Shown: positions 59,374 to 64,000 of the stretch, in pieces
How the letters are laid out: each line of letters starts with the position of its first letter
Numbering within the stretch: the first letter of the stretch is position 1
Assembly (NCBI GenBank): GCA_035555315.1
Contig: DATMGU010000060.1
Location: 62,001 to 126,000, forward strand
Reading direction: 5' to 3'
From: DATMGU01 sp035555315
GTDB lineage: Bacteria > Pseudomonadota > Alphaproteobacteria > ATCC43930 > CGMCC-115725
Length of the DNA stretch: 64,000 nucleotides
Position numbers and translations under genes: made by a program
The notes under the pieces: model-generated
Databases searched by the model: none
The model's input: only the letters and a program-made list of their open reading frames with translations
Told to the model about the DNA's origin: nothing

Positions 59374-60465
59374 ATGTCTCAAGTCGAACTCGTCGCAGTC
59401 ACCAAGCGGTATGGGCAAGTCGTTGCCGTCCACGGCATCGATCTGCGCATTCCGAGCGGGACCTATTGTTGTCTGCTGGGCCCATCGGGCTGCGGCAAGA
59501 CCTCGACGCTGCGCATGATCGCCGGCCATGAGACGGTCAGCGACGGCGACGTGCTGATCGACGACCGGAACGTCACCGACCTGCCGCCGGCCGGGCGCGG
59601 CACCGCCATGATGTTCCAGAGCTATGCCCTGTTTCCGCATCTCTCGGTACTCGACAATGTCGGCTTCAGCCTCAAGATGCGCGGCATGCGCAAGGCGGAG
59701 CGACGGGCGCGTGCCATGGAGATGCTGGCGCTGGTCCAGATGACCGCCTACGCGGCGCGCCTGCCCGGCCAGCTCTCCGGCGGCCAGCAACAGCGCGTGG
59801 CGCTGGCCCGCGCCCTGGTCACCCAACCCAAGGTCCTGCTGCTCGACGAGCCGCTCTCGGCGCTCGACCCGTTCCTGCGCGGGCGGATGCGCGAGGAATT
59901 GAAGCGCCTGCAGCGGGAATTGGGCATCACCTTCATTCACGTGACCCATGGCCAGGACGAGGCGATGGCGCTCGCCGATCTGGTCGTGGTCATGGCCGAT
60001 GGTGCCATCCAGCAGGCCGGCCCGCCCCGCATCGTGTTCGACGCGCCGCGCACGGCGTTCGTCGCCCGGTTCATGGGCGGCCAGAACGTGCTGGCGGGGG
60101 AAGCCTCCGCCGACGGCACCGGCATCGTCCTGCCGGACGGCGTGGTGGTGACCACGCGCGACACCGTACCGGCCGGGGCGGCGGCGGTCGCGGTGCGCTG
60201 CGACCGGCTGCATCTGATGCCGCATACGCCCCTGGGCCTCGGCGGCGCGGATCGGCTGGACCCGGGCCGGCTGAATCAAGTACCGGGCGAGGTCTCCGCG
60301 ATCGAGTACCACGGCGCCTTCGTCCGGCTGTCGCTGCGCCGACCGCAAGGCGACGATCTCACCGTGCTGGTCGACGATACCGACTACTACGCGAACCCCG
60401 TGGCCATCGGCACTTTGGTGGCCGCGGGGTTCGCGCCCGACGACGTTCACGTTCTGGCTCATTGA
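59374..60465 (+). CDS. ABC transporter ATP-binding protein (spermidine/putrescine type)
   Basis: ATPase subunit of 363 residues. Walker A GPSGCGKT (36-43), Q-loop MMFQSYALFPH, signature LSGGQQQRVALARAL, Walker B VLLLDEPLSALD, H-loop HVTHGQDEA, and a C-terminal TOBE regulatory domain (about 245-355). It fits the PotA/FbpC group of importers for polyamines, opines, iron or other organic solutes. It is first in an operon with binding protein and two permeases. Confidence 0.93.
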   Translation: MSQVELVAVTKRYGQVVAVHGIDLRIPSGTYCCLLGPSGCGKTSTLRMIAGHETVSDGDVLIDDRNVTDLPPAGRGTAMMFQSYALFPHLSVLDNVGFSLKMRGMRKAERRARAMEMLALVQMTAYAARLPGQLSGGQQQRVALARALVTQPKVLLLDEPLSALDPFLRGRMREELKRLQRELGITFIHVTHGQDEAMALADLVVVMADGAIQQAGPPRIVFDAPRTAFVARFMGGQNVLAGEASADGTGIVLPDGVVVTTRDTVPAGAAAVAVRCDRLHLMPHTPLGLGGADRLDPGRLNQVPGEVSAIEYHGAFVRLSLRRPQGDDLTVLVDDTDYYANPVAIGTLVAAGFAPDDVHVLAH

Positions 60466-60485
60466 GCCAACCACAGGAGGAAACC

Positions 60486-61799
60486 ATGACTACCGACAAG
60501 CGCGCCGGCAAAGCCGGCAAGGCCCCGCGTTCCGTGAACCGGCGCTCGGTGCTGAAGGGTGCCGCCGCGGTCGCCGGTACGGCGATCGGTTCCGGTGCGA
60601 TTACCGGGTTTCCCACGATCTGGGCGCAGAACATCAAGAATGTGACGCTGCGCCAGGTCGGTACCGGCGTGTCGAACCTCAATGCCGTCGCCGACAAGGT
60701 GAAGGAGGATCTGGGCTTCACGCTGCAGATGACGGCGCTCGACAGCGACGCGGTGACCCAGCGGGCGGTGACCCAGCCGGGTTCCTACGACATCGCCGAT
60801 TGCGAATACTGGATCTGCAAGAAGATCTTCCCGTCCAGCGTGCTACAGCCGATGGACACCAACAAGATCAAGAATTTCAACAAGATCGTGCCGCTGTTCA
60901 TCACCGGCAAGCTGACCCCGGATTCGGTCATCGCGCAGGGCACCGCCCCGCATACGGTGGGCTTCGTGGAAGGCAAGACCTCGACCAAATTCGCCAAGCA
61001 GCCGACCAATTGGATGACGCTGATCCCGACGATCTACAACGCCGATACGCTGGGCATTCGCCCCGACCTGGTCGGTCGGCCGATTACCCAGTGGAAGGAT
61101 CTGATGGATCCGGCCTTCAAGGGCAAGGCGTCGATCCTGAACATCTCCTCGATCGGCATCATGGACGCGGCGATGGTCTGCGAGTCGATGGGCGCCATCA
61201 AGTACAAAGACAAAGGCAACATGACCAAGGCCGAGATCGACAAGACCATGGCCGTGCTGGTCGAAGCCAAGAAGGCCGGTCAGTTCCGGGCGTTCTGGAA
61301 GACCTTCGACGAATCGGTGAACCTGATGGCGTCGGGCGAAGTGGTGATCCAGTCGATGTGGTCCCCGGCGGTCGCGGCGGTGCGCTCCAAGGGCATCGCC
61401 TGCACCTTCCAGCCGCTGAAGGAAGGCTATCGCTCCTGGGGCGGCGGTCTCGGCCTCGCCAAGCATCTCTCCGGTATCGAGCTCGACGCCGCCTATGAAT
61501 ACATCAATTGGTATCTGTCCGGCTGGGTCGGCGCCTATCTCAACCGCCAGGGCTATTACAGCGCCGTGTTGGACACCGCCAAGGAACATATGAGCCCGGC
61601 GGAATGGGCATTCTGGATGGAGGGCAAGCCCGCCGCGAGCGATATCCTGAGCCCGGAAGGCAAAGTCATGGAAAAGGCCGGTGCCGTGCGCGATGGCGGC
61701 TCGTTCTATGAGCGCATGGGCCATGTGGCGTGCTGGAACTCGGTCATGGACGAGAACAAGTACATGGTCCAGAAGTGGAACGAGTTCATCGCGGCATAA
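60486..61799 (+). CDS. ABC transporter substrate-binding protein (spermidine/putrescine type)
   Basis: Periplasmic binding protein of 437 residues. A Tat-type signal (NRRSVLKGAAAVAGTAIGSGAITG) precedes the mature type II binding fold, with YDIADCEYWICKKIF, TLIPTIYNADTLGIRPDLVG and NLMASGEVVIQSMWSPAVAAVRSKG. The ATG at 60486 follows AGGAGG. It is longer than PotD (348) and carries several cysteines. The substrate is unknown; neighbours point to a ureide, hydantoin or pyrimidine derivative. Confidence 0.9.
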   Translation: MTTDKRAGKAGKAPRSVNRRSVLKGAAAVAGTAIGSGAITGFPTIWAQNIKNVTLRQVGTGVSNLNAVADKVKEDLGFTLQMTALDSDAVTQRAVTQPGSYDIADCEYWICKKIFPSSVLQPMDTNKIKNFNKIVPLFITGKLTPDSVIAQGTAPHTVGFVEGKTSTKFAKQPTNWMTLIPTIYNADTLGIRPDLVGRPITQWKDLMDPAFKGKASILNISSIGIMDAAMVCESMGAIKYKDKGNMTKAEIDKTMAVLVEAKKAGQFRAFWKTFDESVNLMASGEVVIQSMWSPAVAAVRSKGIACTFQPLKEGYRSWGGGLGLAKHLSGIELDAAYEYINWYLSGWVGAYLNRQGYYSAVLDTAKEHMSPAEWAFWMEGKPAASDILSPEGKVMEKAGAVRDGGSFYERMGHVACWNSVMDENKYMVQKWNEFIAA

Positions 61800-61823
61800 G
61801 CGATTCCGCTGGACCCATCCACG

Positions 61824-62750
61824 GTGTCACAACACACCGACGTGTCCGCCGCCGCGCCCGACCGGGTCGCGGCGCGCGGTGCCCGGTCGCTCGGCGGGCG
61901 CCTGCCCGGCATGGCGGTGGCGTATCTCCAAGCGCTGCCGCTCATGCTGGTGCTGGCAGTCTTCCTGGTCGTCCCGATCCTGACGATCGTCGTGGTCAGT
62001 TTTTGGGACTTCGACGAATTCCAATTGCTGCCCGATTTCGTGCTCAACAATTATGCCGACGTACTGGGCTCGGCGGTCACCTGGAAGACCTATCTGGAGA
62101 CCCTGAAGCTGGCGGTCCTGACCTGGGCGCTGACTGCGGCGATCGGCTTCTGGGTCGCCTATTTCCTGGCGTTCCATGTGCGCGGCCTGATTTGGCAGAC
62201 CGGGCTGTTCCTGCTGTGCACGATCCCGTTCTGGACTTCGAACATCATCCGGATGATCTCTTGGGTACCGTTTCTGGGCCGAAACGGTCTTTTGAACGCG
62301 CTGATGCTGCGGCTGCATTTGATCGATCAGCCGCTCGAATTCCTGCTGTTCTCGGATTTCGCGGTCGTGCTCGCCTTCGTCCATCTCTACACGCTGTTCA
62401 TGGTGGTGCCGATCTTCAACTCGATGATGCGGATCGACCGGTCGGTGATCGAAGCGGCGATCGATGCCGGCGCCGGCCCGGCCGCGGTCGTCTGGAACAT
62501 CGTCCTGCCGCTGGCCAAGCCCGGCCTGGCGATCGGCTCGATCTTCGTGCTGACCCTGGTGATGGGCGATTTCGTCACGGTACGGTTGATGAGCGGCGGC
62601 CAAAGCGCCTCGCTGGGCCTGCTGATGGCGAACGAGATGAGCCTGTTGCAATACCCGACCGCGGCAGCCACGGCGATCATCCTGCTGATCACCGTGCTGC
62701 TGATGATCGCGGCGCTGATGCGCGCGGTCGATATCCGCAAGGAGCTGTGA
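61824..62750 (+). CDS. ABC transporter permease (PotB type)
   Basis: Inner-membrane permease of 308 residues with six helices. GTG start at 61824. The EAA loop is VIEAAIDAGAGPAAVVWNIVLPLAKPG, contacting the ATPase. It has a 25-residue cytoplasmic leader before the first helix (LPLMLVLAVFLVVPILTIVVVSF). It pairs with the next gene and the ATPase/binding protein genes upstream. Confidence 0.93.
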   Translation: MSQHTDVSAAAPDRVAARGARSLGGRLPGMAVAYLQALPLMLVLAVFLVVPILTIVVVSFWDFDEFQLLPDFVLNNYADVLGSAVTWKTYLETLKLAVLTWALTAAIGFWVAYFLAFHVRGLIWQTGLFLLCTIPFWTSNIIRMISWVPFLGRNGLLNALMLRLHLIDQPLEFLLFSDFAVVLAFVHLYTLFMVVPIFNSMMRIDRSVIEAAIDAGAGPAAVVWNIVLPLAKPGLAIGSIFVLTLVMGDFVTVRLMSGGQSASLGLLMANEMSLLQYPTAAATAIILLITVLLMIAALMRAVDIRKEL

Positions 62751-62790
62751 TGCCCGCCACAACGCCGGGCGCGACTTCAGGCCGAGCGCC

Positions 62791-63600
62791 ATGAAAGGCG
62801 AACGCCGCTCGGTCCGGTTTTGGCTGCTGGCCGGCTTTTTCGGCCTATTCGTGCTGTTTCTCTACGGGCCGATGTCGACCATCTTCATCCTGTCGTTCCA
62901 GGGGCCGGATGGCGGCCTGACCTTCCCCATGAATGGCACGTCGGTGCATTGGTTCCGCAACCTGTTCGAACAGCAGGCGGTCGGCGATTTCTGGGGATCC
63001 TTCGATCGGTCCTTCGAGTTGGGCCTGATCGTCATGGTCCTGACGCTGGTCATCTCGGTCCTGGGCGGGCTTGCCTTCCGCAAGCGGTTCGTCGGCGCCA
63101 CGGTGCTGTTCTACCTCACCGTGGCCAGCCTGATCGTGCCGTCGATCCTGATCAGCCTGGGCATCGGGTTGATGTTCAACATCATCGGCATTCAGCCGAT
63201 CTGGTACACCTCCGGCCTGGGCGCGCACCTTACCTGGACGCTGCCCTTCGGCCTTCTGATCATGTTCGCCGTGTTCAACCGCTTCAACCCCGCCTATGAG
63301 GAAGCCGCGCGCGATCTGGGCGCCTCGCCCTGGCAGGTATTCCGCTATGTCGTGCTGCCGCTGATCGCGCCCAGCCTGCTGGGCGTCGGGTTGTTCGGCT
63401 TCACCCTCTCCTATGATGAATTCGCCCGCAGCCTGATGACGGCGGGTTCGCTCAACACGCTGCCGCTCGAGATCTACGGCATGACCACCAACGTCACGAC
63501 GCCGGTGCTCTACGCGCTGGGCACGCTCACCACGGTGTTCAGCTTCATCGTCATCCTGCTCTGCCTGGGCACCGCCGCCCTGCTGCAGCGCCGGCGCTAG
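62791..63600 (+). CDS. ABC transporter permease (PotC type)
   Basis: Second permease of the importer, 269 residues, six helices (FWLLAGFFGLFVLFLYGPMSTIFILSF first). The EAA loop is YEEAARDLGASPWQVFRYVVLPLIAPS. Its TAG stop at 63598-63600 lies in a CTAG that is read as TAG on the other strand by the convergent deacetylase gene. Confidence 0.93.
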   Translation: MKGERRSVRFWLLAGFFGLFVLFLYGPMSTIFILSFQGPDGGLTFPMNGTSVHWFRNLFEQQAVGDFWGSFDRSFELGLIVMVLTLVISVLGGLAFRKRFVGATVLFYLTVASLIVPSILISLGIGLMFNIIGIQPIWYTSGLGAHLTWTLPFGLLIMFAVFNRFNPAYEEAARDLGASPWQVFRYVVLPLIAPSLLGVGLFGFTLSYDEFARSLMTAGSLNTLPLEIYGMTTNVTTPVLYALGTLTTVFSFIVILLCLGTAALLQRRR

Positions 63601-64000
63601 ACCAGCGTCCCATCCGGCAGATCGAGGCAGTGCCGGGCGACCGCCCCCGCCGTGGTGACCCAGCAGCCGTCGCGCGCGGCGGCGATGTGGCCGAGTGCCC
63701 GGCGCAGATGACGCAGCCGATAGGGCTGACCGACGATGTAGGGATGCAGGGCGATCCCCATGACCAGCGGCATGGCGCGCGCCTGATGACGCATCTCGTC
63801 GAAATTATCGATGATCATATCGGCGAAGGCATCGGCGTTCATCTTGCGGGCGACGATCGCCGGGATGTCGTTGACCTCCTGCGGGTAGGGAACGGCCAGC
63901 AATCGGCCGCGCCGCGTGGCGAGCCAGACCGGTTGATCGTCCATGCACCAGTCCAGCACATAGCGATAGCCGTGTTCCCGCAGCAGATCGGGCGTCACCG
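63597..64000 (-). CDS. Polysaccharide deacetylase/PuuE-like protein (5' end outside window)
   Basis: C-terminal 133 or so residues of a protein of the polysaccharide deacetylase family, of the allantoinase-like PuuE type: HGYRYVLDWCMDDQPVWLATRRGRLLAVPYPQEVNDIPAIVARKMNADAFADMIIDNFDEM and GIALHPYIVGQPYRLRHLRRALGHI. The beginning lies beyond position 64000. PuuE hydrolyses allantoin or related ureides. Its stop codon overlaps that of the permease gene (CTAG, both strands). With the racemase gene it frames the ABC importer operon. Confidence 0.85.
   Translation of the reverse strand, partial: VTPDLLREHGYRYVLDWCMDDQPVWLATRRGRLLAVPYPQEVNDIPAIVARKMNADAFADMIIDNFDEMRHQARAMPLVMGIALHPYIVGQPYRLRHLRRALGHIAAARDGCWVTTAGAVARHCLDLPDGTLV

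Noticed and set aside
1..64000. Search for CRISPR arrays, tRNA or rRNA genes and prophage or integrase genes
   Set aside because: No regular spacer-repeat pattern, no clover-leaf-like sequence and no integrase, transposase or phage genes were found by reading. Absence cannot be proved without a covariance-model scan.

Overview
The window is GC-rich chromosomal DNA from an alphaproteobacterium, most likely a Rhodospirillales-type lineage (inference). The markers are a GcrA cell-cycle regulator (31275-31643), a MucR/Ros regulator, an Alph_Pro_TM membrane protein beside a TSUP transporter, and the housekeeping order phoH-miaB-plsC-fur with rimI-tsaB and nfuA nearby. I see no rRNA, tRNA, CRISPR array, prophage or intact insertion sequence. 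Coding density is high, and long antisense ORFs are common shadows of the GC-rich genes.

Layout. 1-9.9 kb: RNA and envelope housekeeping (phoH, miaB, plsC, fur, mucR, two glycosyltransferases, rimI, tsaB, a VanX/DdpX-type dipeptidase, a nitroreductase, nfuA), with a MITE-like element sitting exactly on the dipeptidase stop codon. 10-18.2 kb: a class III nucleotide cyclase, ilvE, a universal stress protein/Alph_Pro_TM/TSUP set, and a MoxR-CoxE pair. 18.2-31.2 kb: two catabolic units. The first is CitMHS transporter - split AtuA - hydroxybutyrate-oligomer hydrolase, with a divergent LysR. The second is a KstD-like flavoenzyme, an SDR, an orphan solute-binding protein and an MBL-fold protein around an IclR regulator, with a 16-bp operator-like sequence repeated exactly at two promoters. 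31.2-38.8 kb: gcrA, then nucleotide-sugar epimerase, sugar aminotransferase, ArnC-like glycosyltransferase, SMR protein, methyltransferase and ArnT-like transferase, interrupted by a vapBC toxin-antitoxin pair. This looks like an Arn-like polyprenyl-sugar pathway. 39.4-43.9 kb: a hybrid histidine kinase and a double-receiver protein, overlapping by 4 bp. 43.9-49.4 kb: a HisC-like aminotransferase, a lone tatA, a proline-rich SNase-fold protein, and minCDE. 49.7-55.8 kb: IclR regulator, SnoaL-like protein, aromatic-acid MFS transporter, benzoylformate decarboxylase and aldehyde dehydrogenase, a phenylglyoxylate-to-benzoate unit with two striking palindromes. 55.9-64 kb: mlaC, a prolyl aminopeptidase, a PagL-type lipid A deacylase, then a hydantoin-racemase/spermidine-putrescine-type ABC importer/PuuE-like deacetylase locus that suggests uptake and breakdown of a ureide or hydantoin.

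Two themes recur. First, short tandem duplications (14-20 bp) are frequent and lie at or near translation starts and promoters (5821, 6605, 13513, 20247, 28735, 45704) as well as inside a gene (46109, 46406). Second, several enzymes keep their fold but lack a classical catalytic residue: the SDR at 24395, the MBL protein at 30215 and the epimerase at 31855. The best candidates for undescribed biology are the IclR-controlled unit at 25-31 kb, the split-AtuA operon at 18-23 kb and the Arn-like cluster at 32-39 kb.
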